64,000 nucleotides of DNA from CAIZGX01 sp044239865 (GTDB lineage Bacteria > Bacteroidota > Bacteroidia > Flavobacteriales_D > Sanyastnellaceae): the NCBI GenBank assembly GCA_044239865.1, contig JBIIAO010000001.1, positions 496,001 to 560,000 on the forward strand, in the 5' to 3' direction. This document shows, one piece after another, positions 9,058 to 17,571 of this stretch. The number at the start of each line of letters is the position of its first letter. The first letter of the stretch is position 1. The position numbers were made by a program, and so were the translations under genes. Below the pieces are notes generated by a model. The model was not told the DNA's origin. It was given only the letters and a program-made list of their open reading frames with translations, and did not search any database.

Positions 9058-9113
9058 CAACTGATGTGCGAGCACGAATGTGGCCTAGCCACGAATGCCG
9101 TTGGCGAATGCTT
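9045..9113. repeat. Mini-hairpin repeat array, block 4
   Basis: GTTGC-TTA-GCAAC (9049-9061), a degenerate GTGC..GCAC unit, GTGGC-CTA-GCCAC and GCC-GTT-GGC joined by GAAT or TGAT. The array begins inside the fic coding region: the TAG stop at 9055-9057 spans the loop and stem of the first hairpin. The units are the same kind as block 3, 1 kb upstream. Confidence 0.8.
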
Positions 9114-9157
9114 CTGAGTTATATTCGTGAATCATAAAAATTAAATTGAATAAGTAC

Positions 9158-9640
9158 ATGAAACAATTCTTAACCGCGTTAATGATTTTCGCTATTCCCT
9201 TTTTCGGTATAACACAGGATGTAGCATTCCAAAAGATAACTCCCTGTTCTTTCAGTATTGAGATTCCGGTGGATATGAAAATTAAGGCGATGTATGAGGA
9301 TTCAAGTCTGGATTATTGCGATTATGAAGTAGTTCTGAAAGATGGATTTTCAATAATGGAGTTGCATTCATTGCTCAATACAAGATTTGACCAGAGTACA
9401 ATAGATGGATTTTATCAAGCAGCATTGGAAGGCACTGAATTAAAAGTCACTTATAAAATGCTTGGGGCGAATTTCTTTGTCATCTCTGGTTTTAATCAAG
9501 AAAATGGGAATATCGTTTATTGGAAGCGAGTTCTAGGAGAGAATTATGTCAGCGATTTGCACATTGAATACAATGAATCTCGAAAATCTTCGATTGAAAA
9601 ATACATTGGGAGGATTTCAAAATCGTTTACAAGTCAATAA
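9158..9640 (+). CDS. Small exported protein, unknown
   Basis: About 160 residues. The frame opens at a TTG at 9146 but the ATG at 9158 gives a clean signal peptide (MKQFLTALMIFAIPFFGITQ). The mature part is a small alpha/beta domain with no motif I know. It is a single gene after the repeat array and has no obvious partner. Confidence 0.65.
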   Translation: MKQFLTALMIFAIPFFGITQDVAFQKITPCSFSIEIPVDMKIKAMYEDSSLDYCDYEVVLKDGFSIMELHSLLNTRFDQSTIDGFYQAALEGTELKVTYKMLGANFFVISGFNQENGNIVYWKRVLGENYVSDLHIEYNESRKSSIEKYIGRISKSFTSQ

Positions 9641-9888
9641 CTTCATTCTAACGTTTAACAGCGAGGGATATCGATAAACTTAATTTATTGTTCCATGAAT
9701 ATCTCACTAAGAATTTAGTTGTTTTCTGGACAATAGTAAAATTTATTTTTTGGAAAATAAGATGAATTAATGTTTAATAAGAATTAAATTTATTAGTTTT
9801 ACGATGTTAAGTTGGAGACCAGAAGCCAATTTTAAAAACGGGGCGTATTCCGAAAAGCCAAATGAGTAGGAAAAAATATTTAAGTTCA

Positions 9889-10335
9889 ATGAAAAAAATT
9901 ATTTCTTTGTTTACGTTCATTATCATTTTTTCAGCAGTGCAAGCTCAAACGAAAGAGAAGACCTTAGTTATTCCGCTAGCTGAGGGAAGTAAAGATAGTT
10001 TGATGATTGCATTAGATAGTGGTATTCCTGCTACCGACTGGGATGATGCTGGAGCGAAATGTTCTTCTTTAAGTTATGGAAGTTCTGTGAAATTCGATGA
10101 CTGGAGATTAGCTACAAAAGAGGAGTTTTGCGCTATATACAATTATTATCTTAAGAATAAAGCTCTATTTACTTCAGGTATTAAAGGCGGTGCTGAATAT
10201 TGGACTTCAAGTCCCCATTCTTATAGGGCTGGGCATTATTACAATTCTAAGATTTGGACGAATGATTATCCATGTATGCCTAGCACAATGCCTGGAGATC
10301 TGCCTTATGAAGTATTGCCAGTAAGAAACAAATAA
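9889..10335 (+). CDS. Exported DUF1566/Lcl-like domain protein
   Basis: About 148 residues from the ATG at 9889 (an upstream in-frame ATG at 9862 is possible, but the signal peptide MKKIISLFTFIIIFSAVQAQ starts here). The body has DWDDAGAKCSSLSYG, FDDWRLATKEEF and AEYWTSS, the WxxA..C, WRLPT and YWTSS pattern of the DUF1566/Lcl C-terminal domain, a beta-rich adhesin-type module on exported proteins. A strong hairpin terminator follows 110 nt downstream. Confidence 0.75.
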   Translation: MKKIISLFTFIIIFSAVQAQTKEKTLVIPLAEGSKDSLMIALDSGIPATDWDDAGAKCSSLSYGSSVKFDDWRLATKEEFCAIYNYYLKNKALFTSGIKGGAEYWTSSPHSYRAGHYYNSKIWTNDYPCMPSTMPGDLPYEVLPVRNK

Positions 10336-10444
10336 GAGGGGGTCTGAGTGGACTCATTCGCTCAACATACAACATAGTAGTTGTATTTAATCACTGAATA
10401 AAAAACAGTGTTTGAATATTTGTTTTGTATTAGATATGGTCCAT

Positions 10445-10488
10445 CTCCAACTCAGTAAATCAAAATGCTGAGTTGGAGTTTTTTTTTA
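10445..10488 (+). terminator. Rho-independent terminator
   Basis: CTCCAACTCAG (10445-10455) pairs perfectly with CTGAGTTGGAG (10468-10478) over 11 bp, followed by ten T. It ends transcription from the DUF1566-like gene on the plus strand. On the minus strand the T-run is missing, so it would not act well for the opposing genes. Confidence 0.9.
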
Positions 10489-10688
10489 TTATGAAACAAA
10501 GCAAACTTAAACAATATCAGTTGAGGACATTGCACAAGTCCATGAATGGTCTCTTTTCCGTCTTGATCTGAGAACCATATTTTACTCATGTTTCCATATC
10601 CCGAACGAGTGTACATATGCCCGTTTTTGCGATAGCCGAAGGCGAATAAGATGACAACCATTGCTGTCTTTTTTAATAAACGTTTCAT
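10452..10688 (-). CDS. Possible small exported protein
   Basis: 78 codons starting 15 nt after the rhodanese-like gene, with a short signal-like N-terminus (KRLLKKTAMVVILFAFG) and a Tyr/Gly-rich middle (MYTRSGYGNMSKIWF). The 3' end runs through the terminator hairpin of the opposite strand and looks non-coding, so this may be a truncated gene or chance frame. Kept because of the operon-like spacing and the signal. Confidence 0.35.
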   Translation of the reverse strand: MKRLLKKTAMVVILFAFGYRKNGHMYTRSGYGNMSKIWFSDQDGKETIHGLVQCPQLILFKFALFHNKKKLQLSILIY

Positions 10689-10703
10689 TTGATATGTTCT
10701 GAA

Positions 10704-11225
10704 TTATTCCAACTCGAACGATTCTGTAGCGTATCCTTTTCCTTTCCAATCGGGATAGAAACCTTCAGGTAAATTCAAAACTTTGACATTGGTGTATCCA
10801 TTCGCTCGAAGCAGGTCGAAAGCCTTTTCAACTTTTTCGCAATTGTCTAAGGTGCAGCATCCGCAGTAGACTACAATCTCTTTGCTTTTGGGTGTTTTGC
10901 CTAATGCCAATTTTAAATCGGCGTATGAATGTTTCTCCATATCGCCAATATGAATGCTACCTTTTACAGGTGTGTGTTTAAGTTCTGAAACATTCAAAAT
11001 CACAGGTAAATTTTTCTTTGAGCGAATGAGGTCATTCAATAACTTGGGGTCCATGCGGTATTTCGAATTGGTCAGGTAAATTGGCTTTGGGTCAGTGGGG
11101 TTTTCAGTATTTTCAAGGCTAAGGCTTGAATTTTCATAAGTATTGGCGAAGTTGCTGAAAGGGGAGAGAAGCATTGCCACAGCAAGTGTTCCGATAAGAG
11201 AGAGTTGTTTGATTGTTGTTTTCAT
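10704..11225 (-). CDS. Exported rhodanese-like protein
   Basis: 173 residues with a signal peptide (to about residue 28) and a rhodanese fold: ILNVSELKHTPVKGSIHIGD, then IVVYCGCCTLDNC at about 128-140 supplying the active-site-loop cysteines, and KVLNLPEGFYPDWKGKGY at the end. Rhodanese domains carry persulfide or bind thiols; the CGCCxxxxC loop with three cysteines is common in exported Bacteroidota homologues and could bind metal or form disulfides instead. That alternative is inference. Monocistronic or leading the small gene below it. Confidence 0.8.
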   Translation of the reverse strand: MKTTIKQLSLIGTLAVAMLLSPFSNFANTYENSSLSLENTENPTDPKPIYLTNSKYRMDPKLLNDLIRSKKNLPVILNVSELKHTPVKGSIHIGDMEKHSYADLKLALGKTPKSKEIVVYCGCCTLDNCEKVEKAFDLLRANGYTNVKVLNLPEGFYPDWKGKGYATESFELE

Positions 11226-11524
11226 GGGTTTATTTGATTTTTGATTTTAATTGTTTTGCGAAAGTCTTATCCATGTTTGCAGATTTGCTGCACAGGAAAA
11301 TATTTTGAATCTTCAGTACAGTTAATTGCGCTTTGGGTTCATTGGTTTTAGTTATTTTTTTTTTGAAAAGAGGAATTTTTTAATCGATTGGGAAAAATTG
11401 TAAAACGAATTTTTGTGCCAAAGTATTTTTCAATAGGGTAGCTTTATAAGAAGAGAATTAACGATTTCCTTATTTCAAATGCGATATACCTCTGCCGGCA
11501 TACAATTTTTAATAAGTTTGTAGA

Positions 11525-12481
11525 ATGAAAAGAATGACAATTTTAAAAATGTTGGTGTATCTCATTTTATTGTCAGTTTCCAGTAAGGCATTGGCTCAAT
11601 CTCGGAAGCTTCAGATAGAATCGTTGTCCAAACAAGTTGACAGTTTAAATGGAGTTATTGTTGTACAAAATGGACTTGTAGCCCAAGGTGAAAAACAATT
11701 AATAGCACTCAAAGAGGTGCTATTAAACAGGGAAAAAGAAATAGCCGAAGGACAGACACGTTTGAAAAGTCAGATCGCAGAAACCGAAGAGCAGAGAGTT
11801 AAACTTGAGATGGCGACTTCAGAGAATGAAAGATTGTCTCAACAAATCCAAGATGATTTGAAATTAAAAATCAAAAGAAGTTTTAGTGAAGTAATTGGGA
11901 ATTCGACCACTAATTATCCAATTCGAATAACAGGTGAAATGTCCGGATGCATTGGTGGAGGGTGTGAGGAAGTACCGTCGGATATAGATTTGTACAAGGC
12001 CATTGAAGTTATTGATGAAGATTACAATGGCGATGGAGTCATTGGCTATGAAGACTTGGAGCCAGCGATAAACCAAACTGGAGATATTAATAGGGATGGA
12101 GCGATAGATCTCTACGACATTGTCTATCCGAATGAAATTAAAACTACTCAATCAACTGGTAACTCAGGAGCTTTCATTGCTGACGATAATATGAGTTATT
12201 ATTTATCGGGAAGAATTTCGGAGAATGGTGATCGAATATTATTTGATTATCCGATTGATATTTCTTATTTCAATGCACTCGATAGTCAAAATAAAACCTC
12301 GACAGAACTAAGAAGGGAGCTCAATTTGATAGTTAGCAATGAACTCATTGTATACCGAAACAAGAATGTCGTTTTAAAGGGGAAAATAAATTCAGGGATT
12401 ACGCAAGCTTATAAAGACTTATTTCTTTTTCAAGTTGATGAAATCGTAGGAGTTGCGGAGGAAAAGGAAGGTAAAAAATAA
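11525..12481 (+). CDS. Exported coiled-coil protein with dockerin/EF-hand-like motifs
   Basis: 318 residues. A signal peptide ends at KALAQ, a coiled coil runs to about residue 115, and two calcium-loop motifs follow near 160-200: DYNGDGVIGYEDL and DINRDGAIDLYDI, as in dockerin or EF-hand repeats. The N-terminal SLSKQVDSLNGVIVVQ resembles the coiled-coil starts of the 5.7-7.6 kb operon products, suggesting one paralogous group. TAAGTTTG just before the ATG fits a -7 box. The reading frame continues in phase for 61 more codons after the TAA (see next entry). Confidence 0.75.
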   Translation: MKRMTILKMLVYLILLSVSSKALAQSRKLQIESLSKQVDSLNGVIVVQNGLVAQGEKQLIALKEVLLNREKEIAEGQTRLKSQIAETEEQRVKLEMATSENERLSQQIQDDLKLKIKRSFSEVIGNSTTNYPIRITGEMSGCIGGGCEEVPSDIDLYKAIEVIDEDYNGDGVIGYEDLEPAINQTGDINRDGAIDLYDIVYPNEIKTTQSTGNSGAFIADDNMSYYLSGRISENGDRILFDYPIDISYFNALDSQNKTSTELRRELNLIVSNELIVYRNKNVVLKGKINSGITQAYKDLFLFQVDEIVGVAEEKEGKK

Positions 12482-12667
12482 ATTCTTGGATCTTGTGAGT
12501 TAAAGGTGAGCGAAAAGATAAGATTAGAAGACCCGGAGCTTTATGGTTGGAAGAATATTGAGATGTCGACACATTATGTTCTCTATCAAACGTTGGATGG
12601 ATGGGAAGTTCAAATAGGCTCCTCTGGTGATCGGTATTTAAAAGTTGAGTTTATTACTGCTCCGTGA
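12482..12667 (+). pseudogene. In-frame continuation after stop; possible C-terminal remnant
   Basis: After the TAA at 12479-12481 the same frame stays open to a TGA at 12665-12667 and reads as protein-like sequence (for example PELYGWKNIEMSTHYVLY, then GWEVQIGSSGDRYLKVEF). It may be the original C-terminus cut off by a nonsense mutation, or a separate 53-residue gene from the GTG at 12506. The rest of the spacer to 12805 shows nothing I can name. Confidence 0.35.
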
Positions 12668-12805
12668 TTTCTGGGTTAATGGCTTTTTGGTGAATTGTGA
12701 AAGTTGAAAACTGAATGGATTCCGTTCTTTAAAATAATTATCTTCGCTGAATAAATTTTGTGAGACACATTAAAATTACTAATTCTCATTCCTAGAATCT
12801 ATCCT

Positions 12806-14428
12806 ATGAAAAATTTAATAAAAGTTTTATTTCTGTTTTTAGCTTTTCCAGCATTTGGACAGACTGTTGAAGAGATTATTCTATTAGGAAATCAAGCCAA
12901 TACGGATGGGGATTACGCTTCGGCCGCGAAGTATTATTCTAAAGCAATTAAAGAAGATAGGAGCAATGGTATTGCCTATTACAACAGAGGCGTTGCATAT
13001 GGGAATATGCTTGATTATAAAAATGCATTAGCTGATTACACAGTTGCAATTAACATTGATGCACGTGATACAGCATCTTACTACAATAGAGCTTCGTTAA
13101 AGTATGATTTAGGAGATTACCAGGGCGCAATTCTAGATTTTTCTATGGTCATTGAATTGGATTCGAACTGCTCTGATTGTTATACGCTAAGGGGCGCATC
13201 GAAATTTTTTATTTCAGACATTTTAGGGGGGATTACCGATATTACAACGGCGTTAAGTATAGATCCAAATGACGAAATTTCTTATTACATGAGAGGTGTT
13301 CTGAAATATCGAATTTCAGATTTTGACGCTGCTATAGATGATTATACACGGTCATTACAAATAGACTCACTTTATTCAGACGCATACCACGATCGGGGAC
13401 TTGCAAAGCAATCAACAAAGGATACGTTGGGTGCAATGTTAGATTTCTCGAAGGCCATTGAAATTTCTCCAGCTGAATCTGAATACTATTCGAGTCGTGG
13501 TTGGTTGAAGTCGAAATTAACCGACAATCCAGGAGCCATGGAAGATTACAGGAAAGCCATAGAATTAGATCCGCTTAATGCTGATGCTTATTTCAATAGG
13601 GGGCTAGAATATAAAAAACAGAGAGACAACGCTAAGGCTATAGCAGATTTCACAAGCTGTATTACTTTAAACCCCTTTAATGATGAAGCTTTTTTTCAGC
13701 GAGGTTTAATAAAGGAGAGATTAAAAGATTATAAAGGAGCAGTTAAGGATTATTCACGTGCTATTGAATTGAATCCGAATGACGGAGATTTATATTACTT
13801 CAGAGGCTTTTCATATGAGTTCTTGGATAAAAAGAAGTTAGCCATAGCAGATTACACAAGAGCAATAGAATTAGATCCTTTTGATTCGGACAATTACTAC
13901 TTTCGCGGAACGTTGAAAAGTGAATTAGAGGACTTTTCAGGAGCTGTAGCAGACTTCACAAAAGGCATTGAAGTAAATCCAAACGATATTGATTTAATCA
14001 TAGAACGAGGGGTCGCGCATTCTGAATTAGGAAATTCATCAGAAGCCATTGAAGACTTCACAAGAGCCATAGAGTTAGATTTAAATAATCCAGATCTTTA
14101 TTACGAAAGAGGATTGCAAAGAGAATTGTTAAATGATTACGCGGGCGCAATAGATGACTATTCGAAATCCATGGAATTGGATGCGAGCGATCCAGATTTC
14201 TATTTTCGAAGAGCCATAGTGAAACAGAAACTTTCTCTGCATACTGACGCGATAAAAGATTTTACAAAAGCAATTGAGCTTAAGCCAGATTATTCGATTT
14301 ATTATTACTACAGAGCGAATTCAAAAAATTCAATGGAGAACGCGCCAGGAGGATGTGAGGACTTGAAAAAGGCAAAAGAGCTCGGTTTTAAAGGACTTAA
14401 CAGGGATATAAAAATCTTTTGTGAGTAA
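12806..14428 (+). CDS. Exported TPR protein
   Basis: 540 residues with a signal peptide (MKNLIKVLFLFLAFPAFGQ) followed by about fourteen 34-residue tetratricopeptide repeats from end to end, each close to AYYNRGVAYGNMLDYKNALADYTVAIN. The late repeats share the phrase DFTRAIELDPxDxDxYYxRG, so the array grew by internal duplication. Such proteins scaffold other proteins in the periplasm; no catalytic domain is present. The last repeat ends APGGCEDLKKAKELG, the usual capping form. Stands alone upstream of the integrase element. Confidence 0.92.
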   Translation: MKNLIKVLFLFLAFPAFGQTVEEIILLGNQANTDGDYASAAKYYSKAIKEDRSNGIAYYNRGVAYGNMLDYKNALADYTVAINIDARDTASYYNRASLKYDLGDYQGAILDFSMVIELDSNCSDCYTLRGASKFFISDILGGITDITTALSIDPNDEISYYMRGVLKYRISDFDAAIDDYTRSLQIDSLYSDAYHDRGLAKQSTKDTLGAMLDFSKAIEISPAESEYYSSRGWLKSKLTDNPGAMEDYRKAIELDPLNADAYFNRGLEYKKQRDNAKAIADFTSCITLNPFNDEAFFQRGLIKERLKDYKGAVKDYSRAIELNPNDGDLYYFRGFSYEFLDKKKLAIADYTRAIELDPFDSDNYYFRGTLKSELEDFSGAVADFTKGIEVNPNDIDLIIERGVAHSELGNSSEAIEDFTRAIELDLNNPDLYYERGLQRELLNDYAGAIDDYSKSMELDASDPDFYFRRAIVKQKLSLHTDAIKDFTKAIELKPDYSIYYYYRANSKNSMENAPGGCEDLKKAKELGFKGLNRDIKIFCE

Positions 14429-15102
14429 TAGCCCGGAGTAGAGTTCTTGGCAGCGAACGAAAGGGTTTTATTTAAACGACCTTAGAGTAGCCATATTTTC
14501 ATAAATGGAATGATCGAATGCGAGTAGAAGAGCATTCGGTTAGCTTGAAAATTCTTTTTTTTTGGGTGTTGAGTTTGTTGTTCATAGAAATGAACTGAGG
14601 GAGTTGATCATAGGTGGTTTTTCTTTTTGATTGATAAATTCATTTCAGACACCAACTTTGAATTTGGTAAAATTAAACCGTAAAATTGAATAATTGAATT
14701 CTCGGTTAGCGTCGAGGGGGAAATAAATTTATTAGATTTTCCGATTAGTTATTCGATTTATTATTTTGAAGGAGAAGTTAAGCCAAGAAGCCAAGAAGGC
14801 CCTCTTTAGCCAAATCTCAAAAATGTGGCTTTATGGTGGACTAAAATGAAACAAAAAATCCTGAAACCGTTGTTTGACAATTGTTCCAGGATTCGTTTTG
14901 TGGAGATAATCGCTCCACAAAATATGAATCTCGTTAGATTTCATTATATTTTTTAAATATTTGTAAAGTATTGATAATAAACAGTTTGAATGTCTGTTTT
15001 TGGCAAGGAGTGTCTAAATAGATCTAATGAGATATAACGATGTGGGCTTAATGTGGGCTTAATGTGGGCTTAATTTCGACACTTTTTTTGTAGCTTTGAA
15101 GC
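14429..15102. other. Spacer before integrase with hairpins; candidate att region
   Basis: No gene seen in 674 bp. It contains a reiterated AAGCCAAGAAGCCAAGAAGG stretch near 14775-14800, an inverted repeat AATCCTG (14857-14863) with CAGGATT (14887-14893), and a 10-bp hairpin TTTTGTGGAG (14896-14905) with CTCCACAAAA (14913-14922). These sit beside the integrase and could be an attachment site or regulatory RNA; the function is a guess. Confidence 0.4.
15040..15072. repeat. Three perfect 11-bp tandem repeats upstream of integrase
   Basis: ATGTGGGCTTA is repeated three times without a mismatch, 31 bp before the integrase ATG. The 11-bp period, one helical turn, would put three identical binding sites on the same face of the DNA, as in arm-type integrase sites or iterons. 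TAGCTTTG at 15091-15098 fits a -7 box and would give a nearly leaderless mRNA. Confidence 0.7.
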
Positions 15103-16365
15103 ATGAGAATTTTCAGCTTTGTTATTCAGTCAAAAGTTGCAAGTGAGAATGCAACAATAAACGTTCGAATGCGAGTCGGAAGGACAGTCGATTTCAAAAT
15201 GAGCACCTATTTGACGGTGCCGATTTCAAAATGGGACAAAAAGACCGGTTCGGTAAAGAATGCAAAAACTTCTGAATTGAAAGAACTCGTTGTGAGTTTG
15301 AGCGACATCACGCACAGGTTGAATGAAGCGTATTTGAATCATTCAAGAAGCGGAGGTGAATTTACACGTGAGTGGTTGCAAAGTGTCATTCATCCGAAAA
15401 AGAAAAAGAAGAGCAAAGAGGAGGTAAGCCTTCCAGTCACGTTGGTCGAGTATTTCGATTACTACATCAATGTCAAGCGCTCAACAGCAGCAAAAGAATC
15501 TGTGAAGAAATGGTCTTCAGTTCGCCAGAAGATTATTGCTTTTCAAAAGAGTAGACGAAAAGTAATTCTACTAAAAGAGGTGAATGAGCAGTTCAGAATC
15601 GATTTTGAAGATTTTTGCAAGAAGAAGGAAAAGCTAAGTGCGAATTATTTTGAGCGAGTGTTGTCGTTCATTAAAACGATATGTAAGCATGCCGGACAGA
15701 ACAACATAGACATTAGTCCGCAGCTTCATGGATTGAGAGCAAAGAAAGAGGCCGTGCACAAAGTATATTTAACTCGGGAGGAAATTGAATTGCTGCATAA
15801 TTCGACCATGCCCAACGCAGATTTGGAAAACTCGAAAGACTGGTTGGTGATTTCTTGTAATACTGCGCAACGTATTTCCGACTTCATGAATTTCAAGAAA
15901 AGCGACATGGTTGATATTGTGGATGGCTCGAATAGAATTCAGGCGATTAAGATTACACAGCAGAAGACGGGGAAGTTGCTTGAAATTCCATTGTTTAAAA
16001 TGGTTCGTGAAATATTGGATAAGCGCGGAGGTGAATTTCCTGAAGCAATATCTGATCAACGATATAATACGAACATTAAGAAGATTTGTCAATTGGTTGG
16101 AATAAACGAAGTGGTCTTCGGATCGAAGATGGACAAGGCGACCAAGCGCTTGGTTACGGGGAATTTTCCGAAGTATGAATTGGTTTCATCGCACATCGGG
16201 AGGAGATCGTTCGCGACGTGTCAGTATGGACATTTACCGAACACGCACATCATGGCTTACACGGGTCATTCTACCGAGAAACAATTACTTGCGTATATTG
16301 GCAAACCACAAGCAGAAGTATCTAAATTGTCGATTGAAAAACTGATGAGTAATGGTTGGATTTAA
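15103..16365 (+). CDS. Tyrosine recombinase/integrase
   Basis: 420 residues: an N-terminal arm-binding region (to about 105), a SAM-like core-binding domain (about 110-205) and a catalytic domain. The catalytic residues can be placed: Arg257 in NTAQRISDF, Lys288 in QQKTGK, His364 and Arg367 in HIGRRSF, His389 in YTGHS and the nucleophile Tyr398 in LAYIG. It is therefore intact and should cut and rejoin att sites of the small element in which it sits. The 3' end overlaps the next gene by 14 nt. Confidence 0.95.
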   Translation: MRIFSFVIQSKVASENATINVRMRVGRTVDFKMSTYLTVPISKWDKKTGSVKNAKTSELKELVVSLSDITHRLNEAYLNHSRSGGEFTREWLQSVIHPKKKKKSKEEVSLPVTLVEYFDYYINVKRSTAAKESVKKWSSVRQKIIAFQKSRRKVILLKEVNEQFRIDFEDFCKKKEKLSANYFERVLSFIKTICKHAGQNNIDISPQLHGLRAKKEAVHKVYLTREEIELLHNSTMPNADLENSKDWLVISCNTAQRISDFMNFKKSDMVDIVDGSNRIQAIKITQQKTGKLLEIPLFKMVREILDKRGGEFPEAISDQRYNTNIKKICQLVGINEVVFGSKMDKATKRLVTGNFPKYELVSSHIGRRSFATCQYGHLPNTHIMAYTGHSTEKQLLAYIGKPQAEVSKLSIEKLMSNGWI

Positions 16366-17176
16366 CACATGTGAAAATTGGGAGAAGGGTCTGTTTTTCT
16401 TGCAGGATTCATTGTCACCTGAAGATTTGGATGCCGACGACTCTAGGGACATTCCGGTAGTTTCGATTGATGAAATAGCAGAACAAGAGTTACATTCAAT
16501 TCGAACCATTCAAAATGAATATGGTTTGAAGCTTACGGCGGAGCGCGTTCGAATCGCAAAGCGAATATTTTTGAAAAAGTTAGATCAAACAGTTCATCAG
16601 AAACTGCTTATTCAAAAGGGGGCAAATGAATTGGAGTATATTTTACTAGGGGCGATATCGAAGAGAAAATTAGTCTTTAGTTCTGAGTTGTTCGATTTCA
16701 ATTTACACAGAAGTAGTTTGAATGGAATTGCAGATATTTATGGGAAGGTTATCGAAAAAAATGGGTTTGAAGATTACGGTTTCATTGCAAGTCCAAGTTG
16801 TTTCGATGGGTTGAATAGATCGTCAGCGCAAATATGGACATATGCATTGTATGATTTGTTCAAGTGGTTGAAGGAAATGGAGAGCGGTAAGTTGAATGAA
16901 CTAGAAAAGTTAAAGAAGAAAAAAAATTTTATTATCGCATTGTCTTTTGCCAATGGAGATATCTATCGTTGGGCAGAGGAGGAGGGTATGTCGGCTCGGG
17001 AATGTGCAGCGAAGTTGAAACTACCAACTTTGCATCCGTTTATATCCGAAACACTTAACAATGAATCGGTTTCACCAAAGTGCCTGTATCGTAACAAGAA
17101 GTTAGTCCGCAACCTAAGGGATTATTGTGATTTCTATGGGTTAGAGATGGATAAGAGGTTTGAAGTGCTTTCTTAA
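16352..17176 (+). CDS. Integrase-associated unknown protein
   Basis: 274 residues, overlapping the integrase stop by 14 nt, so almost certainly co-translated with it. It is soluble and mostly helical, with EWE/Lys-rich middle sequence (LKEMESGKLNELEKLKKKKNF) and no motif I recognise. Position directly after an integrase suggests a role in element transfer or maintenance, but this is only by association. Confidence 0.6.
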   Translation: MVGFNTCENWEKGLFFLQDSLSPEDLDADDSRDIPVVSIDEIAEQELHSIRTIQNEYGLKLTAERVRIAKRIFLKKLDQTVHQKLLIQKGANELEYILLGAISKRKLVFSSELFDFNLHRSSLNGIADIYGKVIEKNGFEDYGFIASPSCFDGLNRSSAQIWTYALYDLFKWLKEMESGKLNELEKLKKKKNFIIALSFANGDIYRWAEEEGMSARECAAKLKLPTLHPFISETLNNESVSPKCLYRNKKLVRNLRDYCDFYGLEMDKRFEVLS

Positions 17177-17248
17177 GAAAGTTAATTGACTGAAAAAGAG
17201 TGTGGTGACTGTTAATAAATGTTACTTTTTCGTGTCTAAAAGTATTTA

Positions 17249-17276
17249 TTGGTAACGTAAAGTTGTTATATATTTG
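17249..17276 (+). promoter_or_regulatory. Promoter for the HTH gene
   Basis: TTG at 17249-17251 and TATATTTG at 17269-17276 with a 17-nt spacer match the Bacteroidota -33/-7 promoter pattern (TTG and TAnnTTTG). The ATG of the HTH gene follows at 17308. Confidence 0.6.
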
Positions 17277-17307
17277 CATCCAACCCTCAAATGGGAAGCA
17301 ACAATTT

Positions 17308-17568
17308 ATGATTACTTACAACGAAATCCCAGCTGTACTGGAGCAAATTCAGCGAGACTTGCAGCGGGTGTTGTCTTTACTGGACAGCCAAAAAGAAAAG
17401 AGTAAAGATGACGATACTCTGATGACCAGGCAGGAGGTGGTAGCCTTGTTTAAAATACACATGTCCACGCTATATAATTGGTTGAAAAGCAAAAGATTGA
17501 AGCGAATATGCTTGGGAGGTCGGGTGTATTTCCGTTACAAGGATATAATGGACATAATAAAGAAGTAG
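17308..17568 (+). CDS. Excisionase-like helix-turn-helix protein
   Basis: 86 residues from the ATG at 17308 (the frame is open further up only through a TTG). A short N-terminal helix is followed by LMTRQEVVALFKIHMSTLYNWLKSKRL, a MerR/Xis-type winged helix (HTH_17), ending RVYFRYKDIMDIIKK. Such proteins bend DNA during excision or regulate element genes. With the integrase 1 kb upstream it is the likely recombination directionality factor. Three nt before the next gene. Confidence 0.8.
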   Translation: MITYNEIPAVLEQIQRDLQRVLSLLDSQKEKSKDDDTLMTRQEVVALFKIHMSTLYNWLKSKRLKRICLGGRVYFRYKDIMDIIKK

Positions 17569-17571
17569 ACT

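Noticed and set aside
14429..15102. tRNA as integration target beside the integrase
   Set aside because: No cloverleaf with a T-arm GTTCRANNC and acceptor pairing could be found in this spacer.
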